Shown here: positions 26,864-35,615 of the stretch, piece after piece
How positions within the stretch are numbered: position 1 is the first letter of the stretch
Layout: each line of letters starts with the position of its first letter
Source: Bradyrhizobium nivariense
GTDB taxonomy: Bacteria; Pseudomonadota; Alphaproteobacteria; Rhizobiales; Xanthobacteraceae
DNA length: 64,000 nucleotides
Direction: 5' to 3'
Assembly (NCBI RefSeq): GCF_029846715.1
Contig: NZ_JARVWW010000005.1
Location: 62,001 to 126,000, forward strand
Notes under the pieces: model-generated
Seen by the model: only the letters and a program-made list of their open reading frames with translations
Database searches by the model: none
What the model was told of the DNA's origin: nothing
Program-made: the position numbers and the translations under genes

Positions 26864-26960
26864 CCTCGAAGGGCGACGGCCCGGCTGCATCTGGGCCGTT
26901 CATCCTTCGAAGCTTCCCGCACGGCGCGTTGCGCCGCGCGGCTCGCGCCTCAGGATGACG
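26864..26960. repeat. REP-like intergenic repeat
   Basis: A GC-rich intergenic element with CCCTCGAAGGG, then CATCCTTCGAAGC and GCCTCAGGATGACG, able to fold through CATCC/GGATG. It resembles the element at 53261-53380, where CCTTCGA-type motifs also occur. Such elements are common between genes in Bradyrhizobium. Confidence 0.5.
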
Positions 26961-27066
26961 GGTCTGCCAGGCAGGGCGCCATCTTCTCCCCGTATCCAAA
27001 CCCTATTGTGCTGCGCATCCCCCGCGGTCTATGAGCTGCGGCAAAGCCGCTATCTATGGAGATTTT

Positions 27067-28311
27067 ATGCCAGCCCCAGGCCAAAGCCCTGAGCGGAACG
27101 CGAAGGCGCTGCTGCTCGAAGGCGTCAATGACAGCGCCGTGGACCTGTTCAGAAGTGCGGGTTTCACCAATGTCGAGCGCCTGACCAAGGCGCTGGACGG
27201 CGAGGATTTGCGGCGGGCGCTCAAGGGCGTGTCGCTGCTCGGCATCCGCTCGCGCACCCAGATCACCGATGAGGTGCTGGAGGCGGCCGACCAGCTTCTC
27301 GCCGTCGGCTGCTTCAGCGTCGGCACCAACCAGGTCGATCTGCTGGCGGCGCGCAAGCGCGGCATTCCTGTGTTCAACGCGCCGTTCTCCAACACGCGCA
27401 GCGTCGCCGAGCTCGTGATCGGCGAGATCGTGATGCTGCTGCGCCGCATCTTCCCGCGCTCGGTGTCGGTCCATGACGGCGGCTGGGACAAGTCGGCGAC
27501 CGGCAGCCGCGAGGTGCGTGGCCGCACCCTCGGCATCATCGGCTACGGCAATATCGGCTCGCAGCTCTCGACGCTGGCCGAGGCGATCGGCATGCGCGTG
27601 ATCTACTTCGACCGCACCGACAAGCTCCGCCACGGCAACACCGAGCCGGTCGAGAAGCTGGAAGAGCTGCTGGCGCAGAGCGACGTCGTCAGCCTGCACG
27701 TGCCGGAGACGCCGGAGACCGCAGGCATGATCGGCGAGAAAGAGCTGCGGGCGATGAAGCCCGGCTCCCTCCTGATCAACAACAGCCGCGGCACCGTCGT
27801 CGATCTCGATGCGCTGGCGGCTGCTCTGCGCGACGGCCATCTCGCGGGTGCCGCCATCGACGTATTTCCGGTCGAGCCTTCGTCGAACTCCGATCGCTTC
27901 AAGAGCCCGGTGCAGGGCCTCGGCAACGTCATCCTCACCCCGCATATCGGCGGCTCGACCGAGGAGGCGCAGGAGCGCATCGGCGGCGAGGTGGCGCGCA
28001 AGCTGGTCGACTTTTTCATCACCGGCTCGACCACCGGGGCAGTGAATTTCCCGGAGGTGCAGCTGCATCTGCGCCCCTCCGGCGCGCGCTTCAGCCACGT
28101 CCATCGCAACGTACCGGGCATGCTGCGCCGGCTCAACGAAGTGTTCCTCCAGCGCGACATCAACATCGCCGCGCAATATCTGGAGACCGCCGGCGACCTC
28201 GGCTACGTCGTGCTCGATGCCGACCTCGGCGGCCAGGATTCAGGCGCGCTGCTGCAGCAGATCCGCAGCCTCGACGGCACGGTCGGCGCGCGGCTGGTGT
28301 TCGAGCATTAG
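27067..28311 (+). CDS. serA: D-3-phosphoglycerate dehydrogenase
   Basis: A 414-residue enzyme from the ATG at 27067, the length of the E. coli-type SerA. It catalyses the first step of serine synthesis from 3-phosphoglycerate. The NAD-binding motif is LGIIGYGNIGSQLSTLAEAIG. The catalytic residues lie in INNSRGTVVDLDAL (Arg), the PVEP glutamate region and LTPHIGGSTEEAQERIG (His). A C-terminal ACT domain (VPGMLRRLNEVFLQRDINIA onward, ending RLVFEH) should give serine feedback inhibition. An in-frame ATG at 27031 would add 12 unlikely residues. Confidence 0.95.
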   Translation: MPAPGQSPERNAKALLLEGVNDSAVDLFRSAGFTNVERLTKALDGEDLRRALKGVSLLGIRSRTQITDEVLEAADQLLAVGCFSVGTNQVDLLAARKRGIPVFNAPFSNTRSVAELVIGEIVMLLRRIFPRSVSVHDGGWDKSATGSREVRGRTLGIIGYGNIGSQLSTLAEAIGMRVIYFDRTDKLRHGNTEPVEKLEELLAQSDVVSLHVPETPETAGMIGEKELRAMKPGSLLINNSRGTVVDLDALAAALRDGHLAGAAIDVFPVEPSSNSDRFKSPVQGLGNVILTPHIGGSTEEAQERIGGEVARKLVDFFITGSTTGAVNFPEVQLHLRPSGARFSHVHRNVPGMLRRLNEVFLQRDINIAAQYLETAGDLGYVVLDADLGGQDSGALLQQIRSLDGTVGARLVFEH

Positions 28312-28396
28312 CGCAGCTCATTGACGGCCGGCCGGAGGTCGCCTTGAATGCGGCCCTGGCGGAGCAAACAAGAACAGACAAAGCTAGGGGGAAACG

Positions 28397-30058
28397 ATGG
28401 CGCGCAGGATTGCGAAGCTATGTGTGTGGCTCGTCGGAGCGGCGGCAGCGCTGAGCGCGAACTCCGCTTCAGCGGTGACGCTGGCCGAGGACGCGGATAC
28501 CGTCTGCAAGGGGCTCGCCGGCGGCACCGACGCCGCGAAGATCGATTCGGCGATGTTGCTGGCGCCGTCGCAACTGGCCGTCGCCGAACGCGGCCCGACG
28601 CCGTCCGGGCGCGTAACGCCGGCCAATCCCGGCTTCTGCAAGGTGGTCGGCCATATCGATCCCACTGATCCCAAGGCGCCGCCGATCAAGTTTCAGGTCA
28701 ACTTGCCGGTCGAATGGAACGGCCGCTCGCTGCAATATGGCGGCGGCGGATTCAACGGCGTTCTGATCACGGGCCTGGCGCTGCCGCCGGCCTATCCCTT
28801 CGACAAGCCGTCGCCGCTCGCGCGTGGCTTCGTCACCTACGGCACCGATTCCGGTCATGAGTCCAAGCCGGGCGAGCCGCCGCAGCTGTTCGCGCTCAAC
28901 GACGAAGCCTTCGAGAATTTCGCCCATCGCGCCTACAAGAAGGTGCGCGATGCCGCGGTCGCGCTGATGCAGCGCGCCTACGGCAAGACGCCGGAAAAGA
29001 TGTACTTCATGGGTTCGTCCGAAGGCGGCCGCGAAGGCCTCACCATGGCACAGCGCTATCCCGACGATTTCGACGGCATTTTTGCCCGCGTGCCCGTCAT
29101 CAACTGGGTCGGCTTGCAGCATGCCGGCACGCGTTCGGGGCTCGTGACCATGGGTGACGGCTGGATCAACCCGGCGCAGGTGAAGCTCGTGGGCGATGCC
29201 GTGCGAGCGGCTTGCGACAAGGCCGACGGCTCCGATGACGCGCTGGTGCAAAATCCCGTCGCCTGCAAGGCGGCGTTCAAGGCGGAGACGCTGCGTTGCG
29301 CGAGCGGCAAGACGGGCGATCAGTGCCTCACCGACGCACAGATCAAGGCGATCGACACCCTGCATGCGACCTACAAATTCCCGTTCGCGCTTGCCAACGG
29401 GCTCGACGATTATCCGGGCTGGGGCGTCTCCGGCGAGGACACGCCGGCGGTTGGCCCGACCGGCGGCTGGGTCGCGTGGTGGCTCGGCACGGCGCCTCCC
29501 GCGCAGCCGCCTGCGCCCAATAACGGCATCGCCTGGATCTACGGCGCCGGCGGTATCCAATATGTGTTCGCGCGCGATCCCAAGCTCGACGTGACGACGT
29601 ACAAGCCCGAAGAGCACAAGGCGCGGCTGCTCGAGGTCTCCAGCGTGATGGATTCCACCGACCCCGACCTCAGCCGCTTCCGCGCCCGCGGCGGCCGGCT
29701 GATCATGCTCGAGCACATGGCGGATTACGCGCAGAGCCCCTATGCCGGCATCCGCTATTTCGAGAGCGTCGAACGCAAGCTCGGCAAGGCCGAGACGGGC
29801 GAATTCGCGCGGCTCTACACCGCGCCCGGGGTCGACCATGTCGGCTCCGGCGCGCCGGCCAATGTCGACATGCTGAGCGCGCTGGTCGACTGGGTCGAAA
29901 AGGACAAGGCGCCCGGCGACCTCGAAGTCGCCGAGCAGAAGGTCGAGGCGCCGTCGTTTGCGACGCTTCGCGCCCTGCCGCTGTGCCGCTGGCCAGCCTG
30001 GCCGCACTACAAGTCCGGCCCGGTGACGGAGGCGTCGAGCTTCATGTGCGCGCCGTGA
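28397..30058 (+). CDS. Tannase/feruloyl esterase-family exported hydrolase
   Basis: A 553-residue alpha/beta hydrolase with a Sec signal (residues 1-26, cut after SASA). Family landmarks: LQYGGGGFNGVL, FVTYGTDSGHES, YFMGSSEGGREGL with catalytic Ser208, Asp444 in MADYAQSP and His482 in GVDHVGSG. Tannases and FaeB esterases normally have Cys next to the catalytic Ser and His (the CS-D-HC motif, a bridging disulfide). Here both are replaced, Ser207 and Val483, so the bridge is lost as a pair. It should act on aromatic acid esters in the periplasm or outside the cell. No phenolic catabolic genes are adjacent. Confidence 0.87.
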   Translation: MARRIAKLCVWLVGAAAALSANSASAVTLAEDADTVCKGLAGGTDAAKIDSAMLLAPSQLAVAERGPTPSGRVTPANPGFCKVVGHIDPTDPKAPPIKFQVNLPVEWNGRSLQYGGGGFNGVLITGLALPPAYPFDKPSPLARGFVTYGTDSGHESKPGEPPQLFALNDEAFENFAHRAYKKVRDAAVALMQRAYGKTPEKMYFMGSSEGGREGLTMAQRYPDDFDGIFARVPVINWVGLQHAGTRSGLVTMGDGWINPAQVKLVGDAVRAACDKADGSDDALVQNPVACKAAFKAETLRCASGKTGDQCLTDAQIKAIDTLHATYKFPFALANGLDDYPGWGVSGEDTPAVGPTGGWVAWWLGTAPPAQPPAPNNGIAWIYGAGGIQYVFARDPKLDVTTYKPEEHKARLLEVSSVMDSTDPDLSRFRARGGRLIMLEHMADYAQSPYAGIRYFESVERKLGKAETGEFARLYTAPGVDHVGSGAPANVDMLSALVDWVEKDKAPGDLEVAEQKVEAPSFATLRALPLCRWPAWPHYKSGPVTEASSFMCAP

Positions 30059-30085
30059 GGGACGGCGCGCCGCTCGGGCGGAGCG

Positions 30086-31804
30086 TCACCCCGTCGCCAT
30101 GGCTTGCGCGCCGCCGAGCAGCTGCGCGTTAAGCCGGCCGCCGGAGAACAGCATGTCGTCAAGCGCCTCGTCGATATCGGCGGAGATCACGGTGTTGCCG
30201 CCGTCCCGCGCGATGCTTCCCTGCGCCAGCCGCCGCATCAGCTCCTTGATGAAGGCGCAACTCGTGCCCTCGCTGCGCCGGGCAGCCTCTGCTACCACCG
30301 CCCCGTCGAGCGACAGTCCCTTGCCGTAGAGCCGGACCAGCTTGCCGCGGCCGGTCTCGTCGGGCAGCGGCACTTCGATAGCTTGATCGATGCGGCCGGG
30401 GCGACCCGCGAGAGCTCCCTCGAGGTCCTCTGGCCGGTTGGTGGTCAGGACGAACAGGATGTCGGCATCTTCCTTCAGCCCGTCCATCTCGTTGAGCAGC
30501 TTGTTCAGCATGGATTCCTCACACGGCCCCATGTCATCGCGGTCACGGGCGATGAGATCGACATCCTCGATCACCACCATCGACGGCTGGAGCAGCCGTG
30601 CCAGGCTCATATAGGCGCCGAGCAGACCGATCTGTTCGGCCGTGATGATAAGCGTCGTATGCCCGGGCAAATGCGTTGCGAGATAGTGGATCGTGTGGGT
30701 CTTGCCGGTGCCCGGCGGCCCGTACAGCAAGATGCCTTTGCGTGTCGATTGGCCCAGTCGGCGCAATTGGTCTCGGGTGTTAACGAAGGTCAGAACGTTG
30801 CGATCGAGCAGCCGCAGGGTCTGCTCCGGCAGGATCACCTCGTCGCGCGCGACCTGCGGCAAGCGATGCACCGTGATGCCGCGCGAGCGACCGCGATAGT
30901 CGGAGTCGGCATCGAGCGACAGGATCTTGCCGCGATAGGTCCGCGCAGCCTGTACGGCTTCTTCCAATTCACTGAAGCATTGCTGGACGAGAGCCGCGCC
31001 GGCGGAACCTGAGGGCACCAGGATCTCGATCCGAATTCCGGGCTCGCGACTGTATTCGCGGTGTGCACAGAGCAAAACCGCATAGCGGAGATGATCCTGC
31101 TCACACAGCCACAGTCCGTTATCCAGACACTTGACCGGGCTCTTCTCGCCTACGTCGACGTCGGAATATTGCAGCGGAGCGATTGCGATCGCATAGCGGC
31201 CCTCCTTGAGCAGTCGTGGAATCGACAGCGTTTCGTAGCGTTGCTCCTCGTTCAGCCCGAGCAACCGGATGGCCTTGCCGAAGAGACGGTCGACCGCTGC
31301 CTGGAGATCGACCCGCATGTGGCCTGGAAATTGGCGGATCGTGGTCACGAGTTTGCTGCGCGCGGTGCTGGCCAGGTGCCAATCGAGAACGTCGCAAGCA
31401 AAGTCGAAATTCTCCTCTTGTTCGTTCGAGGGCTCATCCGCCGCACGCATGCATTCGCTGCACAGCCAGACCGTGCGGCTGCCGATACGCACGTCCGTCT
31501 GTCCCTCCGGCTTGCCACAGAGTTCGCAAGGAGTCGTGACTGCCTCAAGCGTGACCTGCAGTTGGTGGCCGGCCAAGCCGATGGATTGTTGCGCAGACTT
31601 GAAAAGGGCTTCGGCAACTGATTGCGGGTAAGGTCCGCAAATCGCTTTTTCCTTCTGCTCTATCTGGGTGATTAGCGCGGTCGCTTCACGGTCTGACTTG
31701 CCGAAAATTTGACGAAGTAGATTCATCACGAATTGGTTCGGCGTATCATCGTCATTATGAATTACGAGCAGGGTCGACTGGTTCTCGCCACACACACTGT
31801 TCAT
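30086..31804 (-). CDS. ClpS-domain / ClpX-type zinc finger / AAA+ ATPase fusion
   Basis: A 572-residue protein from the ATG at 31804 (GGAGA nine bases upstream). Residues 11-88 align without gaps to ClpS: IHNDDDTPNQFV and AICGPYP. N17, D18, D19 and T21 match E. coli N34, D35, D36 and T38, but M40, M62 and H66 are N23, I45 and E49. Residues 93-118 form C-x2-C-x18-C-x2-C, the exact ClpX zinc-finger spacing. After an unknown domain (130-330) comes a classic AAA module: Walker A GPPGTGKT (362-369), VVIEDVDLIA (410-419), sensor Asn456, and SRH arginines R468 and R471. No protease domain. Likely an unfoldase or remodelling ATPase that selects its own substrates (inference). It is monocistronic. Confidence 0.9.
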   Translation of the reverse strand: MNSVCGENQSTLLVIHNDDDTPNQFVMNLLRQIFGKSDREATALITQIEQKEKAICGPYPQSVAEALFKSAQQSIGLAGHQLQVTLEAVTTPCELCGKPEGQTDVRIGSRTVWLCSECMRAADEPSNEQEENFDFACDVLDWHLASTARSKLVTTIRQFPGHMRVDLQAAVDRLFGKAIRLLGLNEEQRYETLSIPRLLKEGRYAIAIAPLQYSDVDVGEKSPVKCLDNGLWLCEQDHLRYAVLLCAHREYSREPGIRIEILVPSGSAGAALVQQCFSELEEAVQAARTYRGKILSLDADSDYRGRSRGITVHRLPQVARDEVILPEQTLRLLDRNVLTFVNTRDQLRRLGQSTRKGILLYGPPGTGKTHTIHYLATHLPGHTTLIITAEQIGLLGAYMSLARLLQPSMVVIEDVDLIARDRDDMGPCEESMLNKLLNEMDGLKEDADILFVLTTNRPEDLEGALAGRPGRIDQAIEVPLPDETGRGKLVRLYGKGLSLDGAVVAEAARRSEGTSCAFIKELMRRLAQGSIARDGGNTVISADIDEALDDMLFSGGRLNAQLLGGAQAMATG

Positions 31805-31981
31805 CACGAAAGGTCTCCGGGACAATCTATGATTGAATAGAACGAATAGGGAACATAAAAAGGAGCGGCCGTCAAGCGTGCCGGCCGCGACAAATTGCGA
31901 TCGATGGGCAAGGGTCCTCGTGCGCTTGTGCGGCCCTGTTCCTCGACGGCTGCCGCGGCCCATCGACCTAGCCGCCGCCCT

Positions 31982-32010
31982 TTGACAATCCGATCCGTCT
32001 CGGCTATCTA
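31982..32010 (+). promoter_or_regulatory. Promoter of the marR-echA unit
   Basis: TTGACA (31982-31987), a 17-base spacer and TATCTA (32005-32010). The start point would fall at about 32017, on the ATG itself, so the message is probably leaderless. Confidence 0.7.
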
Positions 32011-32026
32011 TTTCGCATGCGAAATA
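32009..32026. promoter_or_regulatory. Palindromic MarR operator overlapping the start codon
   Basis: TATTTCGCATGCGAAATA is a perfect 18-base palindrome that overlaps the -10 box and contains the marR ATG (32017). Binding here would block transcription, a usual MarR autorepression layout. Confidence 0.7.
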
Positions 32027-32490
32027 AAGCGGCCGGCGCGAGGCATCATCGGCTGATCTACCTGCTGAGCGTTGCGCAGCGGCGCTTGCAGCGCTGGATG
32101 GCGGCGCAGCCGGGGAGCGAGGTGACGCCGGCGCAGGCGGGGCTGTTGTTCATCCTCGGCAAGCAGGACGGCGTGCTGATGGGCGAGGCGGGCGCGGCGC
32201 TCGATCTGGGGCCGGCCGGCATTTCCGGCCTCGTCGACCGCACGGCAGCTGCAAAATTGATCGAGCGGCGGGCCGATCGCGAGGACGGGCGCGCCTGGCG
32301 CGTCTGGCTGACGCCGAAGGGCCGTGCAGCGCTCGCGCAGGCGAAGGCCAACGCAGCACAGGTCAACGCGGCGTTGACGGACGGATTTACCAGCGCCGAG
32401 ATCGACATCGTCGCGCGCTGGCTGACCAGCATTCAGGACAAGTTTCCAAGAGAATCTTCGAGAGACCTTTCGAGAGATCCAGAGGAATAG
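32017..32490 (+). CDS. MarR-family transcriptional regulator
   Basis: A 157-residue winged-helix regulator: RLIYLLSVAQRRLQRWMAAQ (dimer helix), AGLLFILGKQDGVLMGEAGA, LDLGPAGISGLVDRTAAAKL (recognition helix) and the wing RRADREDGRAWRVWLTPKGR. It probably represses its own operon through the palindrome on its start codon. The enoyl-CoA hydratase gene follows 11 bases later, so the inducer may be a CoA thioester or the parent acid. The promoter geometry predicts a leaderless mRNA. Confidence 0.9.
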   Translation: MRNKAAGARHHRLIYLLSVAQRRLQRWMAAQPGSEVTPAQAGLLFILGKQDGVLMGEAGAALDLGPAGISGLVDRTAAAKLIERRADREDGRAWRVWLTPKGRAALAQAKANAAQVNAALTDGFTSAEIDIVARWLTSIQDKFPRESSRDLSRDPEE

Positions 32491-32501
32491 AGGAGAGCCC
32501 C

Positions 32502-33272
32502 ATGACCGAGCATGTCCGAACCGAAAACAACAGCGGAATTCTCACCCTCACGCTGGCGCGCCCCGACAAGAAGAACGCGCTGACGGATGCGATGTACGGC
32601 AAGCTCGCCGACAGCATCGAATCGGCCGAGTTCGATGCGTCGGCCCGCGTGATCCTGATCCGCGGCGAGGGCGACATGTTCACCGCCGGCAACGACGTCG
32701 GCGAATTCGCCGCGGTCGCATCGGGCAAATCGGAAGGCAGCCGCAACGTCGTGCGCTTCATCCAGTCGCTGGCGCGCTGCACCCGGCCGCTGGTCGCAGC
32801 CGTGCAGGGCCGCGCCGTCGGCGTCGGTACCACGATGCTGCTGCATTGCGACCTCGTCGTGCTCGCCGACAATGCGCTATTGTCGACGCCCTTCGTCAGC
32901 CTCGCGCTGGTGCCGGAAGCCGCCTCAAGCCTGCTGATGCCGGCGCGCATCGGCTACGCCCGCGCCTACGAGATGTTCGCGCTGGGCGAGACGGTGCCGG
33001 CCAAATCCGCGCTGGAATGGGGCCTCGCCAACCGCGTGGTGCCGCTCGACAAGCTCGATGCCGAGGCGCTCGCGCTGGCGCAGCGTCTTGCCCGCCAGCC
33101 GGCCGGCGCACTCGCCGCCACCAAGAAGCTAATGCGCAACGGCGAGGCGCTGGTCGCGCAGATGAATGCCGAGGGCGAGCAGTTCGGACTGCGTCTGCGC
33201 ACCGCCGAGGCGCGCGAGGCCTTCACCGCTTTCGCCGAGCGTCGCCCGCCGGATTTCACCAAGGTTGCGTGA
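32502..33272 (+). CDS. Enoyl-CoA hydratase/isomerase-family protein
   Basis: A 256-residue crotonase-fold enzyme, with ribosome-binding site GAGGAGAG before the ATG. It shows LTLARPDKKNALTDAMYGKL, the oxyanion-hole segment ILIRGEGDMFTAGNDVGEFA, and VAAVQGRAVGVGTTMLLHCD. At the second catalytic position, FVSLALVPEAASSLLMPARI has Glu in VPEAASS. It lies in the marR operon and probably acts on an unsaturated acyl-CoA. The exact reaction (hydration or isomerisation) cannot be fixed from sequence. Confidence 0.9.
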   Translation: MTEHVRTENNSGILTLTLARPDKKNALTDAMYGKLADSIESAEFDASARVILIRGEGDMFTAGNDVGEFAAVASGKSEGSRNVVRFIQSLARCTRPLVAAVQGRAVGVGTTMLLHCDLVVLADNALLSTPFVSLALVPEAASSLLMPARIGYARAYEMFALGETVPAKSALEWGLANRVVPLDKLDAEALALAQRLARQPAGALAATKKLMRNGEALVAQMNAEGEQFGLRLRTAEAREAFTAFAERRPPDFTKVA

Positions 33273-33407
33273 TATCCGGGGTTGCATGAAGGTTTGTCGG
33301 GGCCGCGAACTCACGGCAATTCGATTAAAACCTTAACGAAACATTGGCATGTCGCGGGGCAAGGTGGCGCTCGAAAGAGTAGGCCCCCGACCCAGGCCCC
33401 CGACACC

Positions 33408-35489
33408 ATGGCAATGTTTAAGAAATCGGTAAGTTCGCTCCTCCTGACATTGATGGCCCTGCTGGCTGCCGGTGCGCTGGCCTCTACGGCGATCCAGATG
33501 GTCGGGGCGTTCGGCCGCTACAGCGACAGTCTCGAGACCGCGCGGCTTGCCGCCGCCGACAAGGCGATCTTCCATGGCGTGCTGGCGCTGCGCAACAATC
33601 GCGGCGATGCGCAGAGTGCGATCCTCGGCGAGGACGATCCACGCGCCAAACTCGGCGACGCGGAAAAGGCTGAGCAGGGAGGCTTTGACGCGATCGGCGC
33701 AGCGCTCGCCACCATCGATTTCGCCCGCCGCGACGAACTCGCGAGCACGCTGAAGCAGCGCTGGAGCGAGGCCGCACCGAAATTCCAGCTGTTCTATGAT
33801 GAGGCCAAGCTTCCGCGCGGCGATCGCAGGATGGAGCGCACCAATGCCTGGTACGATTCCGTCACCAAGGTGATCGACACGGCCAACCTCGCCTCCACCG
33901 CGGTGTCGAACCGTGCCTGGATGAACGACCCCTTCATCGCCCGCATGATCCAGGTCCGGCGCTTCGCCTGGCAGGTGCGCGACCGTTATGGAATCCATTG
34001 TTCGTCCCTTCGCTCGAACGTCAACAGCAGCAAGCCGCTCGACGACGCCCAGAAGCGGTCAGTGGCGCAATGGGATGGCACGATCGCCTCCGGCTGGACC
34101 GGCATGGCCGAGTTGCTGGCTGCGCCCGACGTGGCGGCGGAGCTGGTTACGGCAGCGACGGACGCGAAGGCCAAGACCGACGGTGCCCTCAAGCAGATCG
34201 GCGAGCTCACCAAGAATTTCGACGGCAGCGGCAAACCCGCGATGCCCGCCTCGGAATGGAATACGCTGTGTCAGTCACCCTTCGCGTCCATCGTCGCGGT
34301 GGCGAACAAGGCGCTCGACCAGTCGATCGCGCGGGCGGAGACGGTGCAGGCCAAGGCGCTCGCCAATCTCGTCGTGCAGTCGCTCGCGTTCCTGCTCGCG
34401 CTGGCCGTGACCCTGGCCGGCGTATACGTGGTGCGCAACCGCCTGATGCGCCCGGTGCGCGCCATCCTCGGCGCCATCGCCAAGATCAGCTCCCGCGACT
34501 ACGCAACGCCCGTTCCGCAATCCAGATATCCCGACGAGTTCGGCACCATGGCGGCCGCGCTCGAAAGCCTGCGCGAAAGTGCGGCGACCGCGGAACGCCT
34601 GGGCCGGGAACGCGAATCGCAGCAGGCGCTCCAGCTCGCCCGCTCCGGCACCGTCGATGCGGCCTGCCGCAGCTTCGACGACACCGTGCAAGCCGTCATT
34701 CACAGCGTTGCGGCGTCGACGAAGGAGCTCGATGCCACCGCGACCGACGTGCGCTCGCTGGTTTCGGAATCGGGCAGCCAGACCGCGGCGGTCTCCTCCT
34801 CCGCCGAGCAGGCCACCAACAATCTCGAGACCATCGCGGCCGCGACCGAGGAACTCTCCGCGTCCGTCGGCGAGATCTCCGCACAGGTGCAGGCCAGCGC
34901 CCGCGAGGCCCGAGAAGCCGTGTCGCAGGCAGCGCAGACCAATGCAACGGTCGAGATCCTCGATCAGACCGCTGGCCGCATCGGCGAGGTCGTGAAGATG
35001 ATCAACGCCATCGCAGGTCAGACCAACCTCCTGGCGCTGAACGCCACCATCGAAGCTGCGCGCGCGGGCGAGGCCGGCCGCGGCTTCGCCGTCGTCGCCG
35101 GCGAGGTCAAAAGCCTCGCCTCACAGACGGCGACGGCGACGGAAGAGATCTCCCGCCAGGTCGCGGAGATCCAGGGCGCGACGGGCCAGGCGGTGACCGC
35201 GATCCGCGCAATCGGCGGCGCCATCAGCGGCATCGACGAGAAGATGACGGCGATTGCGGCAGCGGTCGAACAGCAGCGCGCGGCCACCACCGAAATCTCC
35301 CGCAACTTCCAGCAGGCCGCGCAGGGAACCCGCGAGGTCACCGACACCATCGGCAGCGTCGCCAGGCTCAACCAGCAGACGGGCAACGCCGGCTCGGTGC
35401 TGTCGGAGTCCGTGAAGAAAATGTCGGCCGACGCCGATCGTCTCCGCGTCGCGGTCGAGGGCTTTTTGGGAGCGGTGAAGACGGCATAG
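33408..35489 (+). CDS. Methyl-accepting chemotaxis protein
   Basis: A 693-residue chemoreceptor from the ATG at 33408. A first membrane helix ([20 protein letters not shown]) and a second (around residues 315-340, [20 protein letters not shown]) flank a ~280-residue periplasmic helical sensor domain. HAMP follows ([20 protein letters not shown]), then the cytoplasmic coiled coil with the hairpin tip at about 530-570 ([20 protein letters not shown]). The tip contacts CheA/CheW. The ligand is unknown; the sensor domain has no recognisable Cache or PAS fold. It is monocistronic. Confidence 0.93.
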   Translation: MAMFKKSVSSLLLTLMALLAAGALASTAIQMVGAFGRYSDSLETARLAAADKAIFHGVLALRNNRGDAQSAILGEDDPRAKLGDAEKAEQGGFDAIGAALATIDFARRDELASTLKQRWSEAAPKFQLFYDEAKLPRGDRRMERTNAWYDSVTKVIDTANLASTAVSNRAWMNDPFIARMIQVRRFAWQVRDRYGIHCSSLRSNVNSSKPLDDAQKRSVAQWDGTIASGWTGMAELLAAPDVAAELVTAATDAKAKTDGALKQIGELTKNFDGSGKPAMPASEWNTLCQSPFASIVAVANKALDQSIARAETVQAKALANLVVQSLAFLLALAVTLAGVYVVRNRLMRPVRAILGAIAKISSRDYATPVPQSRYPDEFGTMAAALESLRESAATAERLGRERESQQALQLARSGTVDAACRSFDDTVQAVIHSVAASTKELDATATDVRSLVSESGSQTAAVSSSAEQATNNLETIAAATEELSASVGEISAQVQASAREAREAVSQAAQTNATVEILDQTAGRIGEVVKMINAIAGQTNLLALNATIEAARAGEAGRGFAVVAGEVKSLASQTATATEEISRQVAEIQGATGQAVTAIRAIGGAISGIDEKMTAIAAAVEQQRAATTEISRNFQQAAQGTREVTDTIGSVARLNQQTGNAGSVLSESVKKMSADADRLRVAVEGFLGAVKTA

Positions 35490-35615
35490 CTTCGACAATC
35501 CTCCATCCCCACGTCGCGCGATCGGTATTGCCGCCGATGCGCGCGGCGGGTACATCTGTGACGCTGCGCCATGCGAGCGCTGCAGATGCAGAGAAGATCA
35601 GGGATGGAGAGTTCG

